Shown here: positions 1 through 8,411 of the stretch, piece by piece
Numbering within the stretch: position 1 is the stretch's first letter
Layout: every line of letters begins with the position of its first letter
Assembly (NCBI RefSeq): GCF_000948975.2
Contig: NZ_CP059735.1
Coordinates: 3,472,001-3,536,000, forward strand
Source: Thalassomonas actiniarum
GTDB lineage: Bacteria; Pseudomonadota; Gammaproteobacteria; Enterobacterales; Alteromonadaceae
Direction of reading: 5' to 3'
DNA length: 64,000 bases
The notes under the pieces: generated by a model
Told to the model about the DNA's origin: nothing
Seen by the model: only the letters and a program-made list of their open reading frames with translations
Databases searched by the model: none
Made by a program: the position numbers and the translations under genes

Positions 1-18
1 ATTAAGGTGGATTAACCC

Positions 19-453
19 ATGGCCGACTATCCATTAGCCGCATTTCACTACCAGGTAGAATGGGGTGGTGAAAAAATGTCCTTCTCGGAAGTTTCGGGAC
101 TGAACATAGAAATACAAATGATCGAATACCGTGCAGGCGACGAACCCCAAAGCGAAGCCAGGAAAAGACCGGGGATCTCCAAGTACGGCAATATCACCAT
201 GAAAAAAGGCATTTTGGCTGCCGACAACAAGTTCTTCGATTGGCTTGATGCCACCCCGGCCAATAAGCTCGCAGACCGCAAGGACATCATTATTTCGTTG
301 TTAAACGAAGCCCATGAGCCGGTCATGGTGTGGAAAGCCATCAATGCCTTCCCGGTGAAAGTGGAAGGCCCTGGCCTTAAATCCACCGGCAATGAAGTGG
401 CGATTGAGTCCATCGAAGTGGCCATCGAAAAACTGACCATAGAGAACGGATAA
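19..453 (+). CDS. eCIS/phage-type tail tube protein (gp19-like)
   Basis: This 144-residue protein belongs to the T4 gp19-like tail tube family, which stacks as hexameric rings to form the inner tube of contractile injection particles. The family hallmarks visible are the N-terminal FHYQVEWGG strand, the FSEVSGL motif near residues 22-28, the RKRPGISKYGNITMKKG block and the C-terminal EVAIEKLTIENG strand. The start has an AGGTGG ribosome site 8-10 bases upstream. It is followed after 4 bases by a second tube paralog. In Afp/PVC particles one paralog builds the tube and another initiates it on the baseplate; which is which cannot be told from sequence. The sheath genes expected upstream are outside the window. 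Family assignment is secure, exact role is inferred. Confidence 0.93.
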   Translation: MADYPLAAFHYQVEWGGEKMSFSEVSGLNIEIQMIEYRAGDEPQSEARKRPGISKYGNITMKKGILAADNKFFDWLDATPANKLADRKDIIISLLNEAHEPVMVWKAINAFPVKVEGPGLKSTGNEVAIESIEVAIEKLTIENG

Positions 454-457
454 TTAT

Positions 458-931
458 ATGGCCGCCTATTATCCGCCCGCCGGGTTTAACTTTCGCGTTG
501 AATTTGAGTTTTTAGCCGGTGAAACCCAGGACATACATTTTCAGGAAGTGTCCGGCCTGGCGGCGGAAATAACCACGGAAGAGCTGGTGGAGGGAGGAGA
601 AAACCGCTTTAACCACCGCCTGCCTACCCGGGCCAAATACGCCAATTTGATTTTAAAACGCGGGCTGTTAACCGACTCGAAATTAATCGACTGGATCACC
701 CATGCGGTGGAAAACCTGGAGGCGAACCCCGGGGTTGCCGGACAGGAGCCGACCTCGGTCTATGTCACCCTGCTTAATGAAGAGCAAAAGCCGGTGGCAG
801 ATACCTACAGTTTTGTTCGCGCCTGGCCGGTGAAATGGTCGGTCTCGGACTTTAAGGCCATGGATAACTCCCTGGTGATAGAAACACTGGAGCTGAGTTA
901 CCAGTACTTTGAAAAAACTAAGTTGAGTTGA
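458..931 (+). CDS. eCIS tail tube protein paralog (gp19-like, Afp5-type)
   Basis: A 157-residue second gp19-family tube protein. It shares the layout of the preceding gene: FNFRVEFEF start, FQEVSGL at about residues 28-34, RAKYANLILKRG block, and a final IETLELSYQYFEK strand. It differs by a longer insert around residues 85-100, which is usual for the baseplate-proximal tube initiator (Afp5 type), so I infer that role. The gene starts 4 bases after the previous stop and is followed 10 bases later by a small DUF5908-like gene, exactly the afp5-afp6 order. Confidence 0.92.
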   Translation: MAAYYPPAGFNFRVEFEFLAGETQDIHFQEVSGLAAEITTEELVEGGENRFNHRLPTRAKYANLILKRGLLTDSKLIDWITHAVENLEANPGVAGQEPTSVYVTLLNEEQKPVADTYSFVRAWPVKWSVSDFKAMDNSLVIETLELSYQYFEKTKLS

Positions 932-941
932 GGTGGGTTAA

Positions 942-1097
942 ATGCCGGTAGAAATAAGGGAGTTAGTGATCAAGGCCTATATCGAAGGTACAGGAGAAGA
1001 AGGAACACAGAGCAGCAGCGCCATGGACAAGGAAGAAATTATCAGCGACTGCATGGAGCAAATCAGCGAGCTGCTTAAAGAAAAACTGGAAAGATAA
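942..1097 (+). CDS. small eCIS protein, DUF5908-like (Afp6/Pvc6 position)
   Basis: A 51-residue gene starting at ATG 942 behind GAGGTGGGTTAA, a good ribosome site. The product begins MPVEIRELVIKAYIEG, matching the DUF5908 start pattern as I recall it, and ends in a charged helix (EEIISDCMEQISELLKEKL). Small proteins of this size sit between the second tube gene and the LysM gene in Afp and PVC loci (afp6/pvc6). Their structural role is not well defined. The position, ribosome site and lack of overlap with any other plausible gene make it a real gene despite its size. Confidence 0.8.
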   Translation: MPVEIRELVIKAYIEGTGEEGTQSSSAMDKEEIISDCMEQISELLKEKLER

Positions 1098-1156
1098 ATT
1101 ATAAAAATCTCGGGAATAACTGCGCTAGCACAGGAAAATAACAATAAGGTCGACAC

Positions 1157-1840
1157 ATGGCAGCAACAGGTGAATTAAAAAAACTCAAAATCGAGCCCTA
1201 TACCAAATTGGACTACAGTGCCAAGGCGGACTGCGGCGATTTTATTGCCATGTTCAACCCCAACACCTATAAGCAAAAATATGAGGTGGAATACCAGCCG
1301 GTCCAGGGACAAGGCACTACCGGAAGTACCCAGAAATTCGGCAAAATAAAGCCTCAGGAATACAGCTTCGACTTTGTCTTCGACGGCACCGGCGTCTCCT
1401 CGGATAAAAAAGAAGTCGCCGATGAAATCGAACATTTCCTGGTGGTCACCGGCAAAAACAACGGCGATATTCACCGCCCCCATTACCTCAAGATTTCCTG
1501 GGGCTCGCTGATCTCCAAATGCGTACTCAAATCCGCCGATATCAGCTATAACCTGTTCCGCCCCGACGGCAAGCCGCTGCGGGCAAAAGTCACCGCCACC
1601 TTTGCCGAGAATATCGACGATGCCCTGCGGGTAGCCGAAGAAGGCAATAACTCCCCGGACTTAACCCATGTGCGCACGGTACACCAGGGAGATACCCTGC
1701 CGCTGATGACCTACCGTATCTATGGCGACAGTAAATATTACCTGGCGGTGGCCAAGGCCAATAACATTACCAACTTTCGGCATCTGCAAGTAGGACGCTC
1801 AATTTACTTTCCACCGCTGAATCAAAAGGCAGGCAAATGA
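1157..1840 (+). CDS. LysM-containing baseplate hub protein (Afp7-like)
   Basis: A 227-residue protein with an N-terminal eCIS domain (GELKKLKIEPY start, FIAMFNPNTYKQKYEVEY block at about residues 29-46) and a C-terminal LysM domain at about residues 171-221 (VRTVHQGDTLPLMTYRIYGD, ending GRSIYFPPL). This is the layout of Afp7 and related phage LysM tail proteins such as gp53-type adaptors, which join the tube to the spike complex in the baseplate. The start has weak AAGGTCG upstream. Its stop overlaps the spike gene start by four bases (ATGA), implying translational coupling. It has the usual length for the family. Confidence 0.9.
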   Translation: MAATGELKKLKIEPYTKLDYSAKADCGDFIAMFNPNTYKQKYEVEYQPVQGQGTTGSTQKFGKIKPQEYSFDFVFDGTGVSSDKKEVADEIEHFLVVTGKNNGDIHRPHYLKISWGSLISKCVLKSADISYNLFRPDGKPLRAKVTATFAENIDDALRVAEEGNNSPDLTHVRTVHQGDTLPLMTYRIYGDSKYYLAVAKANNITNFRHLQVGRSIYFPPLNQKAGK

Positions 1841-3585
1841 GCGACGAACGTGTCATCCCCCTGCCGGACTTTGGCGATCTCGCCAGCTTCACGGTAAAAG
1901 TAGACGGCGCCGAGCTTAGCCCGGAGACCCATGTCGCCAATATCATTATCCGCAAAGAATACAACAAGATAGCCAATGCAACCTTAGTAGTGCTTGACGG
2001 CGACGCCGCCCAGCAGGACTTTGCCGAAAGCAATTCCGATATTTTCATCCCGGGTAAGGAAGTGGAAGTGCTTGCCGGTTATCACTCGGATGAAGCCCAG
2101 GTGTTTAAGGGACTTATCATCAGCCAGGGGCTTAAAGTCAGAAAAAACAAACCGGCGCAGCTGATCGTCGAATGTAAAGATAAAGCCATTCATATGACGG
2201 GGGCACGCAACAGCCGCTATTTTAGTGAGATGAAAGACAGCGAGATCATCGAGGAGCTCTCCGGCGCCTACGGCGTAGAAACCGATATTGAAGCCACCGA
2301 CATCAGCCACAAGGAAATGGTGCAGTACAATTGCACCGACTGGGACTTTATCCTCACCCGCGCCGAAGCCAACAGCAAGCTGGTGACCACAGACGACGGC
2401 AAACTAACAGTTGCAGGCGCCGACCTCGGCCAGGAGCCGGTATTAAGCCTGAATTACGGCTCTACCTTAATGGAATTTGAAGCCTCGATGGACGCCCGCA
2501 ACCAGATCCCGGCCAGCAAAAGCGAATCATGGGACTACGCCAGCCAGGAAATCATCGAAGAAGAAGGCTCAGATCCCGGCCTGAACGAAGCCGGCAACCT
2601 CAGCGCCGCAGACCTTGCCAAAGTACTGGAATACGACAGCCTCAACCTCAAACATACCGGTAAAGTTGCCGATCAGGAGTTGAAATCCTGGTCTGATGCG
2701 AGGATTTACCGCAGCCGATTGGCCAAAACCCTGGGGCGCGCCCGTTGCCAGGGCTTTGGCGAAATAAAACCCGGCACACTGGTGGAATTCTCCGGAGTCG
2801 GCGACCGCTTTAACGGCAAGCACCTGATCACCGCCATCCGCCACCAGATTAACACCGACAACTGGACTTCGGATATCGGCTTTGGCATGCCCGTCAACTG
2901 GTTTGCCGATAAGCTCGATATCATGGAACGACCCGCTTCCGCCCTGCTGCCCGGCGTTCGTGGCCTGCAAATCGGCATCTGCAAACAAATCGGCGAAGAC
3001 CCCGACGGCGAAGACAGGATTTTGATCACTCTGCCGATCATCAATCCCGACGGCGACGGCGTCTGGGCACGTATATCCACGTTAGATGCCGGTGATAACC
3101 GCGGCTCTTTTTTCCGCCCGGAGATAGACGACGAGGTACTGGTGGGCTTTCTCAATGACGATCCCCGCGATCCTATCGTGCTGGGCATGCTCAACAGCAG
3201 TTCGAAGCCTGCGCCGCTGACCGGCAGCGACGACAACCATGAAAAAGGCTGGGTGACCCGCAGCGAAATGAAAATGATCTTTGACGACGATAAAGTCAGC
3301 TACACCCTGGAAACCCCCAAGGGCAACAAAGTCGTGCTCAGTGAAGACAGCGGCAGCATTTTAGTGGAAGACGAAAACGGCAATAAGATGGAAATGACCT
3401 CGGACGGCATTTTGATAGACAGCCCCGGGGATATCAATATCAAGGCCGCCGGTGATGTCAACATCGAAGGTACAAACTGCAATATCAAGGCATCGGCAGA
3501 ATTTAAAGCCGAAGGCGGCGCGGGGGCGGAAATGAGTACCAGCGCCATTGCCGTAGTGAAAGGTTCATTGGTGCAAATAAACTAG
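1837..3585 (+). CDS. VgrG-like central spike protein (Afp8-type)
   Basis: A 582-residue spike protein. The N-terminal two-thirds resembles the gp27-like part of VgrG (VDGAELSPETHVANIIIRKEYN start; YNCTDWDFILTRAEANSKLV at about residues 164-183). An OB-fold follows at about residues 375-455 (GVWARISTLDAGDNRG, FRPEIDDEVLVGFLNDDPRDP, VLGMLNSS), the gp5/Vgr signature. The C-terminal tail is a repetitive beta-helix-like segment (VLSEDSGSILVEDENGNKMEMTSDG; GDINIKAAGDVNIEG) that forms the needle and is capped by PAAR. It trimerises at the particle tip in known homologs. It is coupled to the LysM gene and followed by PAAR genes. Confidence 0.93.
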   Translation: MSDERVIPLPDFGDLASFTVKVDGAELSPETHVANIIIRKEYNKIANATLVVLDGDAAQQDFAESNSDIFIPGKEVEVLAGYHSDEAQVFKGLIISQGLKVRKNKPAQLIVECKDKAIHMTGARNSRYFSEMKDSEIIEELSGAYGVETDIEATDISHKEMVQYNCTDWDFILTRAEANSKLVTTDDGKLTVAGADLGQEPVLSLNYGSTLMEFEASMDARNQIPASKSESWDYASQEIIEEEGSDPGLNEAGNLSAADLAKVLEYDSLNLKHTGKVADQELKSWSDARIYRSRLAKTLGRARCQGFGEIKPGTLVEFSGVGDRFNGKHLITAIRHQINTDNWTSDIGFGMPVNWFADKLDIMERPASALLPGVRGLQIGICKQIGEDPDGEDRILITLPIINPDGDGVWARISTLDAGDNRGSFFRPEIDDEVLVGFLNDDPRDPIVLGMLNSSSKPAPLTGSDDNHEKGWVTRSEMKMIFDDDKVSYTLETPKGNKVVLSEDSGSILVEDENGNKMEMTSDGILIDSPGDINIKAAGDVNIEGTNCNIKASAEFKAEGGAGAEMSTSAIAVVKGSLVQIN

Positions 3586-3622
3586 CTTAACGCTTAAACC
3601 TATAAGGTAAAAAGGAGAAGAA

Positions 3623-3712
3623 ATGCCAGCAGCAGCCACAGCCAGGAGAGAGCGAGATGTTTCATCCCACGGTGGTAATGGGACCAAGTGCCCATTACTA
3701 ACGGTCATTTAA
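3623..3712 (+). pseudogene. Partial, decayed duplicate of the PAAR gene 5' end
   Basis: A 29-codon reading frame with its own strong ribosome site (AAAGGAGAAG) starts ATGCCAGCAGCAGCC, the same first 15 bases as the intact PAAR gene 99 bases downstream. The similarity continues through GATGTTTCA-CCCACGGTGGTA and then fades, with a stop at 3710. The predicted peptide MPAAATARRERDVSSHGGNG parallels MPAAARVGDVSTHGGTIV of the intact gene with a few inserted residues. I read it as the remnant of a tandem PAAR duplication. It could still be translated, but it lacks nearly all PAAR repeats. Confidence 0.75.
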
Positions 3713-3721
3713 GGAGGTAGT

Positions 3722-3997
3722 ATGCCAGCAGCAGCCAGAGTCGGCGATGTTTCAACCCACGGCGGTACTATCGTCGGACCGGGAGAAGCGACCGTGCTTA
3801 TCGGCAAAATGCCCGCCGCCGTGCTCGGAGACACGCACGTCTGCCCTATTCCGCCACCGCCGCATATTCCGGTGACGCCGCTGGTGTTATCAAGCGCGAC
3901 TGTGCTTATCGGCGGTAAACCCGCGGTGCGTGTCGGCGATACCTGCATCTGCGGCGCATCGGCGGCCATAGGCGAACCGACAGTGATAATAGGCTGA
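3722..3997 (+). CDS. PAAR-domain spike tip protein
   Basis: A 91-residue PAAR protein, the sharp cap that binds the VgrG-like trimer and helps pierce target membranes. The repeats are visible as ARVGDVSTHGGTIVGPG, VLIGKMPAAVLGDTHVCP, VLIGGKPAVRVGDTCICG and GEPTVIIG. Zinc-binding candidates are the His in STHGG, the His and Cys of THVCP and the Cys pair of TCICG. A canonical AAGGAGG site lies 5 bases upstream of the ATG. It has no C-terminal toxin extension, so it is a bare tip. It lies between the spike and gp25 genes. Confidence 0.94.
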   Translation: MPAAARVGDVSTHGGTIVGPGEATVLIGKMPAAVLGDTHVCPIPPPPHIPVTPLVLSSATVLIGGKPAVRVGDTCICGASAAIGEPTVIIG

Positions 3998-4010
3998 TTT
4001 AGGGACAAGC

Positions 4011-4421
4011 ATGAGTGAAGAAAATCCTTTCTTAGGCACAGGCTGGGGTTTCCCACCAACCTTTACCAAAGATACCCGCTCGGTAGGCATGACCAGTGGC
4101 GTGGAAGATATTAATAAAAGCCTGGAAATCTTACTCTCCACTTCTTTGGGGGAGCGTATCATGCACCCGACTTATGGCTGCAACCTTAAGGATTATTTAT
4201 TCGAGCCGTTGGATCAGTCGCTGGACGCATTTTTAAAAGACCTGATCAAAACCGCCATTTTATATTTTGAACCGAGAATTTTGCTGGAAAAAATCAGCCT
4301 GGAGCCGGTATCCCTTGAAGGCCGGGTCACCATCACCCTGGATTACCGGGTACGCAGCACTAATTCCCGTTATAACTTTGTATTACCGTTTTATCTCAAT
4401 GAAGGCGCGACAGCGCCGTAA
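4011..4421 (+). CDS. gp25-like baseplate wedge protein (Afp9-type)
   Basis: A 136-residue gp25-like wedge protein. The family core is clear: GWGFPPTF near residue 10, SLEILLSTSLGERIMHPTYGCNL at about residues 41-63 containing the gp25 EIL.T..GER motif, and the C-terminal RVTITLDYRVRSTNS strand. In phages and eCIS particles gp25 links the baseplate wedge to the first sheath ring. The length is typical. It lies 13 bases after the PAAR gene and 33 bases before the gp6-like gene, keeping the standard gp25-gp6 pairing. Confidence 0.93.
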   Translation: MSEENPFLGTGWGFPPTFTKDTRSVGMTSGVEDINKSLEILLSTSLGERIMHPTYGCNLKDYLFEPLDQSLDAFLKDLIKTAILYFEPRILLEKISLEPVSLEGRVTITLDYRVRSTNSRYNFVLPFYLNEGATAP

Positions 4422-4454
4422 CCGGGAAGCAACTTATATGAAAACAGAGCGCCG

Positions 4455-7400
4455 ATGGACATAGAGATCTGCAAGACAAAAAATCCCCTGGTAAGGGACG
4501 GCACCAGCCAGCAGCAGAGGTGGCTCAAACAGCTGCACCCGCGCTATGCCCGCATCGACGACAGATCCATGGCAGACCTGCTTAATTTCGCCAACCACTA
4601 TAGTCGCGAATTACAGTATTACGACAATCAGGACCAAACCGACGGCGATTGGCACGCCTTTTTTGACTCAGATCTCGCCTGTATTATCGCCACCGTAGCC
4701 AACAAGGACAACAACGACTACAAGGTACTGCTGTACCAGCTCAAAAGCTATTTAAATGAAGAGTCCCCCGCCGAAATGATATTAGCATCAGGCGTACTGG
4801 AAATCCTGATCAAATTGACCTTCCAGCTGGCTTATGAAATCAATGACTGGGCGATAAAAGCACAAAACGATGGCGGCTTTAAACAGCACCTGCACCGACT
4901 GATCACCTCAGAACTGGCGCTGAGTCTGACTGAAACCGTCAACAGCTACAATGCCTTGTTAGAGCTACCGCCACCTGAGGAAGAGGCAAGCCCGCATCAG
5001 CTGCCTTCATTCCACTTTAACGCAGAGAAAGTACATCACCAGGTTTTCTCGGCGCTGTGGAAAAACGCCGCCAATGACAATACAGAGCATCAGTGGCAAA
5101 GCTTAAGCGACCGATTTATCATCCCTGAGTTTGCCCCGCAGCCGGGTGAACCGCTGAGCCCGGAGCAAAAAGCCCTGATAACGGCAAGCTCAATCAGCCT
5201 GGCAGCTGCGGCGCAGCTGTTTTTACAGGCACAAAACCAGTTGATCAAGGCCGCCCCCGGCTACCTGTTTCATCTCATTCACCATAACGAAAACCATAAA
5301 CCCCATATTGCCCTGTTTATCGCCTTTACCCGGCTGTATAAATTTGCCCAGATCCATATCAACTCACTGACAGGAAAACATCTAGATCATTATTACCGGG
5401 ATATTCTCGGCTTTAGCCCGCATGGGGCAACCAAAGACCGGGTACACCTGCTGTTTGAGCTGGCAAAATCCCCCAAACACCACAAGCTCGAACAAGGCAC
5501 CTTGTTTAACGCCGGCTTTGACGGCGACGGCAAGCCGGTTCATTACGCCCTAAACAATGAGCTGGTAGTCAACAAGGCCAGCATCAAAGAAAGCGGCGAT
5601 ATCAAATCTGTTTTTATCGATAACGGCCCGGGTATGGTGGTATTCAGCGCTGCGGTAGCAAACTCCAGCGACGGTAAAGGCAAAGCCTTCACCAACCCTG
5701 AGCCGAGATGGAAACCCTTTGGCCAAAGCCAGCTTGTTAACGGTGAATTAAAAAGCCCGGAGATCAGAACCGGCGAAGTGGCTAAGTTAGGTTTTGCCAT
5801 CAGCTCACCGCTGCTGGACTTACGTGAAGGTGAGCGCACCATCAACTTGAAGCTGTACGGGACTATGCCAAGCCCCCAGACAAACCCGATCACCTTAAGC
5901 CCTGAGCTTATCAAAGTGAACTTAAGCGGTGAAAAACAGTGGATTGAGGCGAAAATCAGTTCCTTTTTACAAAAAAGCGATCATCTGGAACTAACGGTCA
6001 AACTCTCCGTAGACCAAGCTGCGGTAACCCCTTTTGATGCGCAAATACTTCCCGAGCGAAACTACCAAAGCCGCTTTCCCGTGATGCAGGTCATACTGCG
6101 CCATGACAGTGAAGCACCTGAGCCTGAAGCCGCTCAGGAAAACCCTGATCAGAAAAACCAAGGCCTGCAAGATACAAAACAGCAAAACCAGGCAAGTGCT
6201 GACCAAAACAAAATCTTTGCCTACCAAACCCTTAAAGAGATACAACTCACGGGTTTGATATTAGACGTCACGGTAACCGGCATTAAAAACCTGATCGTGC
6301 AAAGTGATCTGGGCGTACTTGACGGCAACAAGCCATTTCTGCCTTTTGGCCCCAAACCGGTATTGGCGGGTGCCTTTTATATCGGTTGTGACGAAGCCTT
6401 TCGAAAACCCGTCACCTCAGTGTCAATAACGGCCAGCTGGCAAGGAGCTCCCGCAAGTTTTACCGAACATTATCAAGCCTATTATGACGATATCTTGCCC
6501 GCCCAACCTGCCAAGGATGCCTCTGCAACATCCGGGAATAGCACAGTTATCATCACTGAGGCTATCGAGCCGGAAGCAAAAATCAATGAACAAAATATCA
6601 AGGCCAAGATCAGTGTCTTAAAAAATTACGCCTGGCAAGAAAAACAATCAGAACTGGTTTTATTCAATAAGGCCAGTGCAAACGCTAGCGGGCAGGAAGC
6701 CGAACTGCCCCAATACGGCCTGAGTGTTGAGCTCAAAGCAGATACCGCCACTAACGAGCCGCTGATGCCGCAAGCCCCGGCCCTTGATAAGCTGACAAAC
6801 TTTAATAACACTCTGGCGCAGGGCTTTATTAGATTGTCCGTTAATGGCCCGCTTGATGTCCTGGGGCATAAACGATACTCCCGGGTTTATTCAAAACGCG
6901 TTATCCAGCAAATAAACCACCCTGAGCTGACCCTGATCCCCAACGAACCCTATACACCCGTGTTGCAGGATATCAGCCTCAACTATCAGGCAAAAATATC
7001 TGCTGCCGTGAACCAGCTGGGAGCAGAAACCGAGCTAAGTCTCTATCACATATATCCCTTTGGCAGCACTTTAGCCAAACCGGACAGTTCAGCATCCACC
7101 AGCACAGCAACAACAGCAAGCCTGGTGCCGCTGATGCCCATGTTTGTCACCGAAGAAGACGGCCTGTTAAAACAAAACCGCGGCGAAATGTATATCGGCT
7201 TATCCGATACCCGCTTACCGCAACTGGTTACCCTGTTTTTCCAGCTGGCCGAAGGCAGCGCCGATCCCAGGTTCAATAAAGAAACCATCCACTGGTCGGT
7301 ATTAACGGACAATCAATGGCAGGCATTAACCGCCAAAGAAGTGATCACCGACAGCACCAACGCCTTTAATACCTCAGGCATAGTAACCATCACCCTGCCC

Positions 7401-8411
7401 GGCGAGGTAAACGATAACAACACCTTGCTGCCGCCGGGTAAAGTCTGGCTCAGAGCGGCGGTATTAGAGCAGCCGACGGCGGTGTGCGATCTGATCACTA
7501 TCGCCACCCAGGCCGGTGAAGCCTCGTTCAGCAATGACAACAATCATCAGGATTTTCTAGCCAGCCCTTTACCGGCGAACACCATAAGCAAGCTTAAGGT
7601 TAAACAATCCGCCATCAAAGGCATCAGCCAACCTTACTCCGCCGTTGAAGGCAAAGCCGGAGAAAATAACAACCGCTTTAATACCCGGGTTGCCGAGCGG
7701 CTAAGACACAAAGACAGGGCTATCACCCTCTGGGATTATGAACGTCTGGTGCTGCAAGCTTTTGATGATATCTACAAGGCTAAATGTATCAACCACAGCT
7801 GCTACCTTTATCCTAAAGAAAACCCCAAAGAGAGTCCCAAAGGCAGCCAGACGTTAATGACCTCAGAGTTTGCCCCCGGCTATGTCACGGTAATTGTCAT
7901 CGCCTCATTAAATAATAAAAACGCCATAGACCCGCTTGAGCCCCGGGCTAGCCTGGACAAACTGGATAAGATCAAAAGCTTTTTGCAGCAGCGCATGACC
8001 CCCTGGGCGGCAGAGAAGTTACGTGTACTCAACCCTATGTATGAGGCGATACAACTGGAATTTAATGTCACCTTCCGCAGCGGTTTTGATCCCGGGCTGT
8101 ATACCGAAACCCTCAATCAAGACCTGATAGCATTTTTATCCCCCTGGGCCTTTGATAGCAACAACAAGACCGAGATTCATTTCGGCGGCAAAATTCACAG
8201 ATCGGTGCTGGTCAATTTTATCGAACAGAGAGAGTACGTCGATTACCTGACCGAAGTAAAAATGCACCAGCATCTCGAACCGCCCCCAGGCACTCCGGCA
8301 ATGGATGCCACCAGCTATTACGATATCGAGCAAGCAACGCCGGGCAGCGCCCGATCTATTTTTGTCTCCCATAAAAAGCACCTCATCACCGCGGGAGGAA
8401 GTTGTAAATGA
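4455..8411 (+). CDS. Baseplate J/gp6-like wedge protein (Afp11-type)
   Basis: A very large (1,318 residues) baseplate wedge protein. The N-terminal region (HPRYARIDDRSMADLLNFAN at residues 29-48) and the LFELAKSPKHHKLEQGTLF block near residue 340 are typical of eCIS gp6/J-like proteins, where the latter marks the start of the J-like domain. The conserved C-terminal part includes ERLRHKDRAITLWDYERLVL near residue 1085. A disordered Gln/Asn/Glu-rich insert lies near residues 555-585. Homologs form the wedge ring that contracts the sheath. The chosen ATG is the only frame-consistent start; an upstream ATG at 4438 runs into a stop. It ends in an ATGA overlap with the next gene. Confidence 0.92.
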   Translation: MDIEICKTKNPLVRDGTSQQQRWLKQLHPRYARIDDRSMADLLNFANHYSRELQYYDNQDQTDGDWHAFFDSDLACIIATVANKDNNDYKVLLYQLKSYLNEESPAEMILASGVLEILIKLTFQLAYEINDWAIKAQNDGGFKQHLHRLITSELALSLTETVNSYNALLELPPPEEEASPHQLPSFHFNAEKVHHQVFSALWKNAANDNTEHQWQSLSDRFIIPEFAPQPGEPLSPEQKALITASSISLAAAAQLFLQAQNQLIKAAPGYLFHLIHHNENHKPHIALFIAFTRLYKFAQIHINSLTGKHLDHYYRDILGFSPHGATKDRVHLLFELAKSPKHHKLEQGTLFNAGFDGDGKPVHYALNNELVVNKASIKESGDIKSVFIDNGPGMVVFSAAVANSSDGKGKAFTNPEPRWKPFGQSQLVNGELKSPEIRTGEVAKLGFAISSPLLDLREGERTINLKLYGTMPSPQTNPITLSPELIKVNLSGEKQWIEAKISSFLQKSDHLELTVKLSVDQAAVTPFDAQILPERNYQSRFPVMQVILRHDSEAPEPEAAQENPDQKNQGLQDTKQQNQASADQNKIFAYQTLKEIQLTGLILDVTVTGIKNLIVQSDLGVLDGNKPFLPFGPKPVLAGAFYIGCDEAFRKPVTSVSITASWQGAPASFTEHYQAYYDDILPAQPAKDASATSGNSTVIITEAIEPEAKINEQNIKAKISVLKNYAWQEKQSELVLFNKASANASGQEAELPQYGLSVELKADTATNEPLMPQAPALDKLTNFNNTLAQGFIRLSVNGPLDVLGHKRYSRVYSKRVIQQINHPELTLIPNEPYTPVLQDISLNYQAKISAAVNQLGAETELSLYHIYPFGSTLAKPDSSASTSTATTASLVPLMPMFVTEEDGLLKQNRGEMYIGLSDTRLPQLVTLFFQLAEGSADPRFNKETIHWSVLTDNQWQALTAKEVITDSTNAFNTSGIVTITLPGEVNDNNTLLPPGKVWLRAAVLEQPTAVCDLITIATQAGEASFSNDNNHQDFLASPLPANTISKLKVKQSAIKGISQPYSAVEGKAGENNNRFNTRVAERLRHKDRAITLWDYERLVLQAFDDIYKAKCINHSCYLYPKENPKESPKGSQTLMTSEFAPGYVTVIVIASLNNKNAIDPLEPRASLDKLDKIKSFLQQRMTPWAAEKLRVLNPMYEAIQLEFNVTFRSGFDPGLYTETLNQDLIAFLSPWAFDSNNKTEIHFGGKIHRSVLVNFIEQREYVDYLTEVKMHQHLEPPPGTPAMDATSYYDIEQATPGSARSIFVSHKKHLITAGGSCK

